From positions 38,336 through 102,335 of the forward strand of contig NZ_SMKW01000034.1 of assembly GCF_004348985.1 (NCBI RefSeq): DNA of 64,000 nt, in the 5' to 3' direction. Shown here one piece after another: positions 21,852 through 31,681 of this stretch (positions are counted from its first letter, which is position 1; each line of letters begins with the position of its first letter). Source of the stretch: Saccharopolyspora elongata (lineage in GTDB: Bacteria > Actinomycetota > Actinomycetes > Mycobacteriales > Pseudonocardiaceae). The notes below the pieces were generated by a model that had not been told where the DNA came from, ran no database searches, and was given only the letters and a program-made list of their open reading frames with translations. The position numbers were made by a program, and so were the translations under genes.

Positions 21852-22481
21852 TTGCCGAAGGGACAGACCAAACGCCGCCCGAAGACCACCGAGCGCCTGC
21901 TCGATGCGGCGCTCGAGACGTTCGCCGACCGCGGCTTCTACGGCGCCTCGATCGAGGAGATCTGCGACCGGGCGGACCTCACCCGCGGCGCGTTCTACTA
22001 CAACTACCGCACGAAGGAAGACCTGTTCTTCGCGTTGTTCGACCTGCACGCCCAACGGGTCATCGACCGGCTCACCCAGGCGATCGAAGAGATGCGGGAC
22101 GCGCCGGACCCGCTGGGCACGCTGATCGCGCGCACCAACGCGGTCGACGACAGCGAACGTCGCTGGTACCTGCTGTCGACGGAGTTCACGCTCCACGCCA
22201 TCCGCAACCCCGAGACGGCACGCGCTCTGGCCGAGCACGACCGCCGCCTGCGCGACGAGATCGTGCGACTGCTGGGCACGCTGTTCGACCGCCTGGGCCG
22301 ACAAGCCGCCGTCGACCTGGACTCGCTTGCCCGGTTCATCACCGCCCTGCACGAAGGCTCCCTGGCGCAAAGCCTCGTCGAGCCGGACCAACTGGCCCCG
22401 GACGAGCTGGCGACGGCCTATCTGCCGCCACTCATCAAGGCCATCTCCCGAAGCCGAGCCAAGCGGAAAACCAGCCCCTGA
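21852..22481 (+). CDS. TetR-family transcriptional regulator
   Basis: DNA-binding repressor of 209 residues. The N-terminal helix-turn-helix is clear (FADRGFYGASIEEICDRA then LTRGAFYYNYRTKEDL), with an all-helical ligand domain after it. TTG at 21852, six bases after GGAGG, places the start at the usual distance from the helix-turn-helix; the longer frame from 21807 has no ribosome site. It faces the aldolase/MFS/amidohydrolase operon across a repeated palindrome, so it most likely represses that operon and itself. The ligand is unknown. Confidence 0.9.
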   Translation: MPKGQTKRRPKTTERLLDAALETFADRGFYGASIEEICDRADLTRGAFYYNYRTKEDLFFALFDLHAQRVIDRLTQAIEEMRDAPDPLGTLIARTNAVDDSERRWYLLSTEFTLHAIRNPETARALAEHDRRLRDEIVRLLGTLFDRLGRQAAVDLDSLARFITALHEGSLAQSLVEPDQLAPDELATAYLPPLIKAISRSRAKRKTSP

Positions 22482-22496
22482 CCCGAGTTCCGCACG

Positions 22497-22667
22497 ATGC
22501 GGCGTTCGCAACCGGCAAGAGTGTCCGGCCGGGTCGCCCTGGTCGACCTCGAAGGCGGCCGCGAGGAATTCGTCCCCGGCCAGGTCTTCTTCGTGCCCGA
22601 AAACTTCCGCGGCACCTGGCTCACCCTGGAACCTTCGAAGAAGTTCTTCTTCGCATTCTCCCGTTGA
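22497..22667 (+). pseudogene. C-terminal half of a cupin protein
   Basis: A 56-codon frame encodes RVALVDLEGGREEFVPGQ and then VFFVPENFRGTW, the second cupin motif and final strands of a small (cupin_3-like) beta-barrel protein. Such proteins usually have 110-120 residues. The first cupin motif with most of the metal ligands is absent, and nothing upstream before the TetR stop supplies it. Probably the 3' remnant of a deleted gene. Confidence 0.6.
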
Positions 22668-22716
22668 TCCGCACCGAGGTCAGCGGCATGAGCCGGGGCG
22701 ATCAACACGCTTGGCG

Positions 22717-23853
22717 CTACGGCGCCTCGGTCGTCGCGAACTCCTCGCGGAGCGCCGCACCGTGCTGGTCGAGCGCGGGTACGGATGCGGACTCGAGTGA
22801 CCAGGTCGAGTGCTGCGTCGGGGGCGCCGTCACAGAAACGGTGCCGGCAGGCGTGTCCACCCCGAGCCGGCTCAGCTGGGGGTGGGCAGCGAGCTCCGGA
22901 ACCCCGTTGATCCGGGCGCACGGGATGTCGACCTGCACGAGCCGGGCGACGGCCTCGTCGGCGGTGAGCGGCGCGAGAAAACCTTCGACAAGACCGTCGA
23001 TCTCGGCCCGGTGGGCGACCCGCTCGACGTTCGTGGCGTACCGCTCGTCGCCGGCGAGCTCTGGCCGGTCGAGCAGCCGCTCCGCGAACCGCCGCCACTG
23101 GACGTCGTTCTGGATGCCGACCAGCACCATCCCCTCGCCGGCGGTGGGATATGCCCCGTACGGGGCGATGACCGGGTGGTTGAGGCCCACCCGCGGCCAG
23201 ATCGTGTGCTGGTGCTCCCAATGCAGCAATGGGACGGCCATCCACTCTGCCATCGCCGCGAACATCGAGACGTCCACAACGCCGCCTGAACCCGTAGTCG
23301 CGCGCCTCAGCAGCGCCTCCACGATCCCGGCGTGGGCGGAGAGTCCCGCGGCGATGTCGCATGCGGACACCCCGACCCGGCCTGGCGCCTCGGGCGTGCC
23401 CGTGACCGATGCCAGCCCGGACTCCGCCTGGATCAGCAGGTCGTAGGCCTTCATCTGCGCATAGGGCCCGGTCCGGCCGTAGCCGGAGATGGTGCAGGCG
23501 ACGAGCCGGGGATTCGCCTCCACCAATGATTCCGCTTCGAGACCGGCACGGGCCGCTGCACCGGGACCGAGGTTCTGCACGAAAACATCAGCGCGGCTGA
23601 TCATGGCTCGCAACAGGGCAGCGTCCTCTTCCCGGGTGAAGTCCAGGCAGATCGACTCCTTGCCGCGGTTGAGCCAGACGAAGTAGGCGCTCTCACCATG
23701 GACCGCACGGTCATATCCGCGGGCGAAATCTCCCGATGTGCGCTCGATCTTGATCACACGAGCGCCCGCGTCGGCAAGCCGGCACGTCGCCAACGGCGCG
23801 GCGACGGCCTGCTCCAGGCTGACGACGAGCATCCCTTCCAGAGGCTTGGTCAT
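22717..23853 (-). CDS. CaiB/BaiF-family CoA-transferase
   Basis: Class III CoA-transferase of 378 residues that moves CoA between carboxylic acids. The N-terminal Rossmann-like CoA-binding part includes LADAGARVIKIERTSGDFARG. Conserved features WLNRGKESICLDF and ISGYGRTGPYA follow, with a second small domain after about residue 220. The ATG at 23853 has an AGGAGAGG site upstream. The reading frame is open without a stop far upstream and includes a truncated crotonase, so a longer fused product of 551 residues cannot be excluded. Confidence 0.87.
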   Translation of the reverse strand: MTKPLEGMLVVSLEQAVAAPLATCRLADAGARVIKIERTSGDFARGYDRAVHGESAYFVWLNRGKESICLDFTREEDAALLRAMISRADVFVQNLGPGAAARAGLEAESLVEANPRLVACTISGYGRTGPYAQMKAYDLLIQAESGLASVTGTPEAPGRVGVSACDIAAGLSAHAGIVEALLRRATTGSGGVVDVSMFAAMAEWMAVPLLHWEHQHTIWPRVGLNHPVIAPYGAYPTAGEGMVLVGIQNDVQWRRFAERLLDRPELAGDERYATNVERVAHRAEIDGLVEGFLAPLTADEAVARLVQVDIPCARINGVPELAAHPQLSRLGVDTPAGTVSVTAPPTQHSTWSLESASVPALDQHGAALREEFATTEAP

Positions 23854-24372
23854 CCGAGGGTGTCCTCTCCTGTTCTCGCACTGCTGGGGATCAGATCTGC
23901 GTGGCGGGCCATCGCCGACCGCCGACTCGCGCTCGATTCCCAACTCGGCTCCGTACCGAGTCAGCGCTTCCATCGTGTCGGCGGCGGCGAAGGTACCGAC
24001 GAACTCACCTACGCCGACATCGATGCCCACGTTTGTGGTCGTGTTCTGCCACGTCTCGAAGAGTCGCTTCTGCGACGCCAGCACGGTTGTGGTGTGGCTC
24101 GTGACCTTCGCCAGGAAGGTTTCGAGTACCTCCTCCAACCCACTCGGCTCGACGAGCCGGTTGCAGAGACCGGCGAGCTGCGGTGCGGTGGCCGGGTAAA
24201 GATCACCGGTCAGGATCATCTCCTTCGCGTGGCCGAGACCCACGTACTGCTGCAGGAGGCCGGCGTCGATGACCGACGGGATGCCCAGCTTGATCTCCGG
24301 CAGGCCGAAGCTGGATCGCGTCGTCACCAGACGCACATCGCAGGCGACAGCCAGCTCCAGGGCCCGGATCAT
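23854..24372 (-). pseudogene. 5'-truncated enoyl-CoA hydratase, in frame with CoA-transferase
   Basis: About 173 codons of a crotonase-fold protein begin abruptly at ALELAVACDVRL, followed by FGLPEIKLGIPS and LTGDLYPATAPQLAGL. Roughly the first 90-100 residues are missing, including the first oxyanion-hole segment and the glycines of the GGG-x-E motif. An ATG at 24372 overlaps the stop of the MHS transporter gene, and the frame has no stop before the CoA-transferase start at 23853. The junction looks like a recombination point that joined the transporter gene to the middle of an older hydratase. Hydratase activity is unlikely without the missing half. Confidence 0.68.
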
Positions 24373-25709
24373 TCGTGCGGTGCGGGAGTCCGGTTCAGGA
24401 GGGCCAGGGAGCAGACCAGCGACAGCACGACGTAGCCGATCGTCAGCGCCACCACCGAAGTGATCGAGCCCGTCGTGGTGAGCAGGTACTGGCACAGGAA
24501 CGGTGCGGTGCCCGCGAAGACCGTGGTGGACATCTGGTAGCAGACCGAGATGCCGGTGTAGCGGGTCCGGGCGGGAAAGGCGTTGGAGAGGATTCCGGCC
24601 AGGGTCGCGTAGAACATCGAGTGCGGGAAGGTCGCCAGCACCATGCCCACGATGGCCAGGGCGGTAGACCCCGTGCCGATCAAGTAGAACATCAGCGGCA
24701 TCAGGAAGATCTCCGGCACCAGGATCCAGACGATCGCGTTCCGGGTGTCGAACCTGGTGGCCAGCACCGCGCCGAAGGGCTGCGCCAGCACCTGCGCGAT
24801 CAGCGCGATCATGATGACCATCAGGAAGGTGGACCGGGAGAAGCCGATGTCCTCGGTGGCCCAGGACAGCGCGAAGGTCGTCTTGACGTACGAGGAAGCC
24901 ATGCCGATCGCGCCGGCCAGGATGCCGAGCACGACGACCTTCGGCGTGGACCGGAGCACTTCCGCCAGCGGCAGCCGTACAACCGTGCTGGACCGGCGGA
25001 GGCTCTCCATCTCCGGCGACTCCTCCAGCCGGGTGCGGATCACGATGCCGACGATGACCAGCACCGCGGAGAACAGGAACGGGATCCGCCAGCCCCACGA
25101 GGTGAACTGCTCCTCGGGAAGCTGGGTGATGGCGATGAACGCCAGCGTGCCCAACAGGTTTCCGACCGGCGAGCCCTGTTGGGCGAACGCGCCGAAGAGG
25201 ATGCTCTTCTTCTTGGGCGCGTGTTCGGTGGCGATCAGCACCGCGCCGCCCCATTCGCCGCCGATCGCGATGCCCTGCAGCATCCGCACGGTGACCAGCA
25301 GCAGCGGTGCGGCGATGCCGATCTGGCCGTAGGTCGGCAGCAGGCCGACCATGATGGTGGCGATCCCCATCATGGTCAGGGTGATCATCAGCATCTTCTT
25401 GCGGCCGAGCCGGTCGCCGAAGTGACCGAAGATGACGCCGCCGAGGGGGCGAGCGATGAATCCGACCCAGATGGTGGCGAAGGCGACCAGCGTGCCGATG
25501 GCAGGCGACACCGTCGGGAAGAACAGCGCGCCCAGCACGAGCGCCGATGCGGTGCTGTAGATGTAGAAGTCGAAGATTTCGATGGTGGTTCCGACGAAGG
25601 CCGCGACTCCGGCCCGGCGGGCCATCCTGGATCGCGCGGCGGAGTCGATCGGAGCCGCGACGCCGGAGGCGTCCTCCGGCGTCCCGGTATCGAGCGAACG
25701 TGTGGACAT
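24369..25709 (-). CDS. MFS metabolite:H+ symporter (MHS family)
   Basis: Twelve-helix carrier of 446 residues in the MHS group, which includes shikimate, proline/betaine and alpha-ketoglutarate permeases. Typical motifs are TTIEIFDFYIY in helix 1, GHFGDRLGRKKML in the first loop, and RMLQGIAIGGEWGGA in helix 4. ATG 25709 with AAGGAG was chosen over a longer frame. It probably imports an organic acid or betaine degraded by the flanking CoA-dependent enzymes. Confidence 0.88.
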   Translation of the reverse strand: MSTRSLDTGTPEDASGVAAPIDSAARSRMARRAGVAAFVGTTIEIFDFYIYSTASALVLGALFFPTVSPAIGTLVAFATIWVGFIARPLGGVIFGHFGDRLGRKKMLMITLTMMGIATIMVGLLPTYGQIGIAAPLLLVTVRMLQGIAIGGEWGGAVLIATEHAPKKKSILFGAFAQQGSPVGNLLGTLAFIAITQLPEEQFTSWGWRIPFLFSAVLVIVGIVIRTRLEESPEMESLRRSSTVVRLPLAEVLRSTPKVVVLGILAGAIGMASSYVKTTFALSWATEDIGFSRSTFLMVIMIALIAQVLAQPFGAVLATRFDTRNAIVWILVPEIFLMPLMFYLIGTGSTALAIVGMVLATFPHSMFYATLAGILSNAFPARTRYTGISVCYQMSTTVFAGTAPFLCQYLLTTTGSITSVVALTIGYVVLSLVCSLALLNRTPAPHE

Positions 25710-25797
25710 GCGGACTCCTTCGTCCAGCAATGAGCGTTTTTCATCCTGGTCGGCCCGCAGTCGCGGGTCGCAAAGCTGCACGTCGATGGGGTGTCGC

Positions 25798-25814
25798 ATG
25801 CGCCGCAGGCGCAT
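25798..25814. repeat. Short perfect inverted repeat upstream of the MHS transporter
   Basis: ATGCGCC-GCA-GGCGCAT, about 90 bases upstream of the transporter start. It may be an operator or a hairpin. The rest of the stretch 25710-26000 holds no credible gene. Confidence 0.35.
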
Positions 25815-26000
25815 AGCCCACGTACGACACGGGCGCCGCCGCGGGTTCACGGTGCCCACCCCTCCCGGGGTTCCCCCGGCGAGGACGGCCCCTCCGCCGC
25901 GTATTTGGACAGGGGCACCCACAGACCAGGGAGCCTCTGAGGTTCCGCTACCCGCACCGCCACGCGAAACGAGGTTGGAAGAACCTCAATGAGACCGGGG

Positions 26001-28064
26001 TCAGAGACTGGTGCGGCCTTCGGCCACGGCGCGCTCCAACAGCGGCGCGGGTGTCCAGAACTCGCCATGCGCGGCGTGCAGCGCCTTGATCTTGGCCAGG
26101 GTGATGTCCAAGCCGGTGGTTCGGGCGTGGTGCATCGGTCCGCCGCGCCAGGCCGGGAATCCGTAGCCTTGGACGTACACGACATCGACGTCCGAGGCCC
26201 GCTGCACGATTCCCTCTTCGACGATCCGTGCGCCCTCGTTGATCAGCGCGAGCACGCAGCGGTCCACGATCTCCTCGGTGGAGATCTCGCGGCGCTCGAT
26301 GCCGGCTTCCCGTGCGCACTGCTCGATGATCTCCTCGACCGCTGGGTCTGGGATCGGTGTGCGGTCGCCCGGTTCGTAGCGGTAGAAGCCGGCGTTGGTC
26401 TTCTGCCCGAACCTGCCCTGCTCGCAGATGCGGTCGGGCACCGCCGAGTAGCGCAGGTGCTTGGGGCGAGTCGGGGCGAGGCGCTTGCGGGCGGCCCAGT
26501 TGATGTCCAGTCCCACGAGGTCGGACATCGTCAGCGGCCCCATGGCCATGCCGAAGTCCTTCATGGCCCGGTCGATCTGCTGCGGCGAGGCGCCTTCTTC
26601 GAGCAGGAACCAGGCTTCGCGCCAGTAGCCGGTGAGCATCCGGTTGCCGACGAATCCCTCGCACACCTTGACCAGCACCGGGATCTTCCCGATGTCGGTG
26701 GCGATCCGCATGCTGGTGTCGATCACCTCGTCGGCCGTCCGGGCGCCGCGGACCACCTCGAGCAGCCGCATCACGTTGGCCGGGCTGAAGAAGTGCAGCC
26801 CGATCACGTCCTGCGGCCTGCTGGTCGCGGCGGCGATCTCGTCGATGTCCAGCCGGGAGGTGTTCGTCGCCAGGATCGCCCCCGGCTTGCACACCGCGTC
26901 CAGTTGCTGGAAAACCGCCTTCTTGATGGGCATTTCCTCGAACACCGCCTCGATCACGAGGTCGGCGTCGGCGACGTCGGGCATTTCCAGCGTGGGTTTG
27001 ATGCGCGCCAGCCGTTGGGTGATCTCGTCCTGGCTGAGTTTGCCCTTGTTCGCGGTGATCTCGTAGTTGCGGCGGATCAGCGCCAGCCCACGATCCAGCG
27101 GCGCTTGCTCGCGTTCGAAGACGGTGACCGGGTATCCGGCGTTGGCGAACGCCATCGCGATTCCGCCGCCCATGGTCCCCGCACCGATCACGGCCACCGA
27201 CTTGACCGGGCGGTTGCCCGGCCCGGGTGCCTTGGCCGCCTTGCGTTCGGCGAAGAACAGGTGCCGAAGGGCTTTCGACGTCGGCTCGCCGACCAGCCGT
27301 TCGAAGACCGCTCGCTCCCGGTCCAGGCCGTCGGTCAGGGGCAGTTCGGTGGCGTGTTCGACGCAGTCGATGGCGCCGCGCTGCGCGTCGGCGTTGCGGG
27401 CTCGCGGGGAGACCGCTGCGCGGGCTGCGGCGAAGTCGACTTCGGCGGCTGCTGGAGCGCGGCGGCCGATCACCGGGTGACTCGGCGCGTCGAGCACCGT
27501 GCGGGCGAATTCGACGCCGCCATCCACCGGGTCGCCGTCGAAGGCCGCATCGGCCAGGCCGAGTGCCACCGCCTTGGCCCCGTTCACCGTGCGGGCGTGC
27601 TGGATCAGGTCCAGCGCGGCGGCGACCCCGATGAGCCGGGGCAACCGCTGGGTGCCACCGCCGCCGGGCACCAGGCCGAGGTTGACCTCGGGCAGCCCGA
27701 GGGTCGCGTCCGCGGTCACCACTCGGTAGTGGCAGCCCAGTGCCAGCTCCAGTCCGCCGCCCAGCGCCATGCCGTGGATCGCCGCGATGACCGGTTTGGC
27801 GGACTCTTCGATCGCGGCGATGACCTGGTGCAGCATCGGTTCGGCATTCGCCGCGGGGGTGTTGAACTGGCGGACGTCGGCGCCGCCGGAGAAGCCTCGG
27901 CCGCGCCCGGCGAGCACCACGGCCCGCACCGCCGGGTCGGCGACCGCCCTGGTGATGCCTTCGAACAGTCCTTTTCGGACGGTGTCACCGAGGCCGTTGA
28001 CCGGCGGGTTGTCGAGGAGGAGGACGGCGACGTCGCTGCGCCGCTGGTAGGTGGCGGTGGTCAT
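26001..28064 (-). CDS. Bifunctional enoyl-CoA hydratase/3-hydroxyacyl-CoA dehydrogenase (FadB-like)
   Basis: Beta-oxidation enzyme of 687 residues. An N-terminal crotonase domain (about 1-190) has both catalytic glutamates, in GGGLELALG and [14 protein letters not shown]. It is followed by a 3-hydroxyacyl-CoA dehydrogenase with the NAD-binding [17 protein letters not shown] near residue 300, [15 protein letters not shown], and a C-terminal domain. It hydrates an enoyl-CoA and oxidises the resulting hydroxyacyl-CoA. ATG 28064 overlaps the stop of the preceding fused dehydrogenase by four bases, placing three beta-oxidation steps on one transcript. Confidence 0.92.
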   Translation of the reverse strand: MTTATYQRRSDVAVLLLDNPPVNGLGDTVRKGLFEGITRAVADPAVRAVVLAGRGRGFSGGADVRQFNTPAANAEPMLHQVIAAIEESAKPVIAAIHGMALGGGLELALGCHYRVVTADATLGLPEVNLGLVPGGGGTQRLPRLIGVAAALDLIQHARTVNGAKAVALGLADAAFDGDPVDGGVEFARTVLDAPSHPVIGRRAPAAAEVDFAAARAAVSPRARNADAQRGAIDCVEHATELPLTDGLDRERAVFERLVGEPTSKALRHLFFAERKAAKAPGPGNRPVKSVAVIGAGTMGGGIAMAFANAGYPVTVFEREQAPLDRGLALIRRNYEITANKGKLSQDEITQRLARIKPTLEMPDVADADLVIEAVFEEMPIKKAVFQQLDAVCKPGAILATNTSRLDIDEIAAATSRPQDVIGLHFFSPANVMRLLEVVRGARTADEVIDTSMRIATDIGKIPVLVKVCEGFVGNRMLTGYWREAWFLLEEGASPQQIDRAMKDFGMAMGPLTMSDLVGLDINWAARKRLAPTRPKHLRYSAVPDRICEQGRFGQKTNAGFYRYEPGDRTPIPDPAVEEIIEQCAREAGIERREISTEEIVDRCVLALINEGARIVEEGIVQRASDVDVVYVQGYGFPAWRGGPMHHARTTGLDITLAKIKALHAAHGEFWTPAPLLERAVAEGRTSL

Positions 28065-30358
28065 GAGTTCTCCGCGAATCTGGTCAGGTGGTGGCGAACG
28101 CCGCCGTAGGTGTGCTCGATGGCGAACAGGCGCTTGACGTAGTGGCCGAGCGCGAGCTCGTCGGTCATGCCGATGGCTCCGTGCAGCTGGATGCCCTGCT
28201 GCCGCAGGAGGCGCCCGGCTTCGACGCAGCCGACCTTGGCCGCGGAGACCATCCGGGCACGCATCGCCTGGTCGGCATCGTCGACGTGGCGGGCCGCTAG
28301 CCAGGCCAGCGAGCGGGCCTGTTCCAGCGCCAGCAGCATGTCCACCCACCGGTGCCGGACGACCTGGAAATCCGCGAGCCTGGAGCCGAACTGGCGGCGG
28401 TCCCGGATGTACTGGGTGGTGAGGTCCAGGACGGTGCTCATGAGCCCGACCGCTTCCGCGCACAACGCGGCGGTCGCGGCGTCGAGCGCCTTGTCCAGCA
28501 CCGGGAAGGCCTGATCGGGAGCTCCGATCAGGGACGTTTCCGGCAGGTGGATGTCGGTGAACCTCAGGTCTGTCCCGCGGCGGCCGTCGATGGTCGGGTA
28601 GTCGCGGAGGTCCAGCCCGGTCTGGTCGCGGTCGACGAGGAACAGCGAGATGCCGGCCTCGGCCGCCGCATCGCCCGAGGTGCGGGCCGAGACGATGAAG
28701 TGGTCGGCTCGGCCACCGTCGATCACGACGATCTTCTGCCCGGTCAGCGACCAACCGTCGCCGGTGCGCACCGCTCGGGTCTCGACGCTGCGCGGATTAT
28801 GATCCGTCTGCGCCTCGCCGTGGGCGAGAGCGACGATGCGCTCGCCCGCAACCACCTCGGGCAGGATTTCGTCGCAGGCGCGCTGCCCGCGAAGGCCGCC
28901 GGCGAGCAACCGTGCGCCGAGCACCGCCGTGCTCACGTACGGTTCGTCGACCAGACGGCTGCCGAACTCCGCCAGGACTACGGCCGTCGTGCTCGCATCC
29001 GCGCCGGAATCCTCGGCGGCAAAGCCCAGCAAGCCCATTTCGGCGAAGGACTTCCAGTGCGCGGGTTCGAGCGTGGTTCGCGGCGGCGAGTACTCGCGGT
29101 CCAGGTAGCTGCCGACGGCCTCGGCGATCGCCCGCTGCTCGTCTTGCAGGTCCACGTGCTGCCAGCGGCCTTCGCGCTGGTCCAGCAGGGCCTTGGCGAT
29201 GATGTTGCGCTGGATCTCGTTGGTTCCGCCGCAGATCGAGATCTTGCGCAGGTTCAGGTGGAAGCCGGCGAGCGGCTCCGCCCAGTCCGGGCCGACTCCG
29301 GCGCCGTCCAGTGAGAAAGCGCCGTCCGGGAACCGGATGCCGTGCACCCCGGCCACCTCGACCTGCTGCTCCGTGATCCGCTGCGCCAGGTCCGCGCCGA
29401 GAAGCCGCAGCACCGACGCCTCGGTGCCCAGCCCTCCGTCGGCCAGCACCCGTTCGGTCAGCCGCAGGTTGGTCTCCTGCAAGGCGAGCGCGTCGATCTC
29501 CAGCCGCGCCAGTTTCGAGGCGAACACCGGGTCCGCGCTCAGCGGCGCCCCGTCGATGTCCCGCTGCGCGGCGATCCGCTGGAGGAACGCGAGTTCACGC
29601 TTGGCCCGGCCCACGCGTGCGGCGCCGAAGCGTTCCTGCGCCAGCAGGAACTTCGCGCAGGTCCAGCCGCCGCCGAGCTCGCCGACGAGGTTGTCCACCG
29701 GCACCCGGACGTCGTCGAAGAACACGTCGTTGATCTCGGTGTCACCGTCGATGGTGCGGATCGGTCGCACCGTGACGCCCGGCGAACGCATGTCGACGAG
29801 CAGGAACGAGATCCCCTCCTGCGGTTTGCCACCGCTGTCGGTGCGGGCCAGGCAGAACATCATGTCCGCGTACTGCGCGTAGGTGGTCCAGGTCTTCTGT
29901 CCGTTGAGGACGAAGTGGTCGCCGTCCCGGTCTGCGCGCAGCTTCAGCGATGCCAGGTCGGAGCCCGAACCTGGTTCCGAATAGCCCTGGCACCACCAAT
30001 CCTCGCCGGTCAGGATCCTGGGCAGGTAGCGTTCTCGCTGCTGCGACGTGCCGTACTCGAGCAGCACCGGGCCGACCATGCGCAGGCCGAACGGTGGCGT
30101 CTCGGGCGCCCCTGCGATGGCGGCTTCCTCGTCGAAGATCTGCCGCTGAGCCGGCGACCATCCAGCCCCGCCGTGGGACACCGGCCAGTTCGGCGCGGCC
30201 CAACCGCGCGCTTGCAGGATTCCTTGCCAGCGCGGGAAGTCCTGCTTCTCCAGGCGTCGGTGCTCGATGACCTTGCGGCGCAGGTCCGCGGGCAGCTCGG
30301 CGGCTATGAAGTCCCGCACCTCGGCCCGAAAAGCCGCCAGTTCCGTGTTGTCAGACAT
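28061..30358 (-). CDS. Fused tandem acyl-CoA dehydrogenase
   Basis: One chain of 765 residues containing two complete acyl-CoA dehydrogenase-fold halves. The first (about 1-385) has the flavin signature CQGYSEPGSGSDLASL and ends ICGGTNEIQRNIIAKALL. The second (about 390-765) is more divergent, with FGSRLADFQVVRHRWVDML and LHGAIGMTDELALGHYVKR. Usual family length is about 380-400. The two halves resemble the unlike subunits of heterotetrameric dehydrogenases, such as those acting on steroid side-chain CoA esters, and match the separately encoded pair at 11694-14014. No stop or frame change separates them, so the fusion appears genuine. Start ATG 30358 overlaps the CoA-transferase B gene by eight bases. 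Confidence 0.9.
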   Translation of the reverse strand: MSDNTELAAFRAEVRDFIAAELPADLRRKVIEHRRLEKQDFPRWQGILQARGWAAPNWPVSHGGAGWSPAQRQIFDEEAAIAGAPETPPFGLRMVGPVLLEYGTSQQRERYLPRILTGEDWWCQGYSEPGSGSDLASLKLRADRDGDHFVLNGQKTWTTYAQYADMMFCLARTDSGGKPQEGISFLLVDMRSPGVTVRPIRTIDGDTEINDVFFDDVRVPVDNLVGELGGGWTCAKFLLAQERFGAARVGRAKRELAFLQRIAAQRDIDGAPLSADPVFASKLARLEIDALALQETNLRLTERVLADGGLGTEASVLRLLGADLAQRITEQQVEVAGVHGIRFPDGAFSLDGAGVGPDWAEPLAGFHLNLRKISICGGTNEIQRNIIAKALLDQREGRWQHVDLQDEQRAIAEAVGSYLDREYSPPRTTLEPAHWKSFAEMGLLGFAAEDSGADASTTAVVLAEFGSRLVDEPYVSTAVLGARLLAGGLRGQRACDEILPEVVAGERIVALAHGEAQTDHNPRSVETRAVRTGDGWSLTGQKIVVIDGGRADHFIVSARTSGDAAAEAGISLFLVDRDQTGLDLRDYPTIDGRRGTDLRFTDIHLPETSLIGAPDQAFPVLDKALDAATAALCAEAVGLMSTVLDLTTQYIRDRRQFGSRLADFQVVRHRWVDMLLALEQARSLAWLAARHVDDADQAMRARMVSAAKVGCVEAGRLLRQQGIQLHGAIGMTDELALGHYVKRLFAIEHTYGGVRHHLTRFAENS

Positions 30359-31010
30359 GCTTCTCCTCCAGCTCGAAGCACAGCGGGGCACCGGTCCGGT
30401 CCTGCAGTTGCGCGCGGGTGAGCCCGGGAACCATTTCGCGCACCACGAAGCCGTTCATCGTCACGTCCACTGTGGCCAGATCCGTGTAGACCCGGTTGAC
30501 CACTCCCGCGCCGGTCAGCGGCAGCGAGCACTGCGCCACCAGACGTGGTCGTTCGTCCTTGGTGAGGTGTTCCATCACGACGTGCACCCGCTTGGCGCCG
30601 ACCGCGAGATCCATCGCACCGCCGACGGCATCGGCCCGGCCGGTGTCCCCCAGCGACCAGTTCGCCAGGTCGCCGGAAGCAGAGACCTGGTAGGCCCCGA
30701 GGACGCAGTAGTCGAGATGTCCGCCGCGCATCATGGCGAACGAGTCGGCGTGGTGGAAGAACGAACCGCCCGGCACCATGCCCACCGGTGCCTTCGCGGC
30801 GTTGGTGAGGTTCGGATCGGGCTCCTCGCCGGGCGCCAGGGCGCGCATGCCGAGGATGCCGTTCTCGCTGTGCACGACGACGTCGTCGGCGGGCGTCCAG
30901 TGCTCCAGGGCGAGGACCGGCAGCCCGATCCCGAGGTTCACGTACGAACCGGAGGGGATGTCCCGGGCGACCGCCCGCGCCATCTCCGATCGACTCCGCT
31001 TCTCGATCAT
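30351..31010 (-). CDS. 3-oxoacid CoA-transferase, subunit B
   Basis: Class I CoA-transferase beta subunit, 219 residues. The catalytic glutamate lies in the SENGILG motif (VVVHSENGILGMRAL), and GGAMDLAVGAKRV is a typical family segment. With subunit A it transfers CoA, usually from succinyl-CoA, to an acid. The ATG overlaps the subunit A stop by four bases. Confidence 0.92.
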   Translation of the reverse strand: MIEKRSRSEMARAVARDIPSGSYVNLGIGLPVLALEHWTPADDVVVHSENGILGMRALAPGEEPDPNLTNAAKAPVGMVPGGSFFHHADSFAMMRGGHLDYCVLGAYQVSASGDLANWSLGDTGRADAVGGAMDLAVGAKRVHVVMEHLTKDERPRLVAQCSLPLTGAGVVNRVYTDLATVDVTMNGFVVREMVPGLTRAQLQDRTGAPLCFELEEKHV

Positions 31011-31681
31011 GCGGTCCTCCCATTCGCGACGACCACCCGCTGCACGAAGATGCCCGGCGTGACCACCGATTCCGGGTCCATCGCACCGAGCTCGCAGGAC
31101 CGGTCGGCCTGCACGATCGCCGTGGCGGCGGCCATGCACATCAGCGGCCCGAAGTTCCGGCCCGTCTTGCGGTAGGTGAGGTTTCCCCACCGGTCGGCGT
31201 TTTCGGCCTTCACCAGCGCGAAATCGCCGTGCAGCGGCGCTTCGAAGACGTGGCCCCGGCCATCGATGACCCGGGTTTCCTTGCCGTCGGCCAACGCGGT
31301 CCCGTAGCCGGTCGGTGTGAAGAAACCGCCTAGTCCCGCGCCAGCGGCGCGCAGTCTCTCCGCCAGCGTGCCCTGCGGCACGCATTCGTACTCGATGCGG
31401 CCCGCTGCGAACGCCTCCGCGAAGACGTGGGATCCGGTTCCGCTGGGGTAGGACGCGATCAGCTTGCGAACCCGGCCGAGCTTGATCAGCCGGGCCAGCC
31501 CGTCCTCCCCGGTGCCGCTGTTGTTGCACACCACGGTGAGCTCGGCGGCGCCCTGCTCGGCCAGCGCCTCCAGCAGTTCGACCGGCTGACCTGCCACACC
31601 GAAACCGCTGACCAGAACGGTGGATCCGTCGGCGATGCCGGCCACCGCCCGTTCGATGGACTCGACGAACTTGTTGATCAC
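31007..31681 (-). CDS. 3-oxoacid CoA-transferase, subunit A
   Basis: Alpha subunit of 224 residues. It has the CoA-binding loop GFGVAGQPVELLEAL, CNNSGTGEDGLARLI and the FTPTGYGTALADG segment. The GTG start overlaps the stop of the upstream Ltp gene. With subunit B it probably activates the free acid that enters this pathway. Confidence 0.92.
   Translation of the reverse strand: MINKFVESIERAVAGIADGSTVLVSGFGVAGQPVELLEALAEQGAAELTVVCNNSGTGEDGLARLIKLGRVRKLIASYPSGTGSHVFAEAFAAGRIEYECVPQGTLAERLRAAGAGLGGFFTPTGYGTALADGKETRVIDGRGHVFEAPLHGDFALVKAENADRWGNLTYRKTGRNFGPLMCMAAATAIVQADRSCELGAMDPESVVTPGIFVQRVVVANGRTA

Noticed and set aside
25971..25987. GAGGTT-GGAAG-AACCTC hairpin as terminator of the FadB operon
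   Set aside because: Only six base pairs with no T tract; too weak to call.
28065..28754. N-terminal extension of FadB by 230 codons
   Set aside because: It is antisense-type composition within the fused dehydrogenase gene. ATG 28064 overlaps the upstream stop and gives the family N-terminus.
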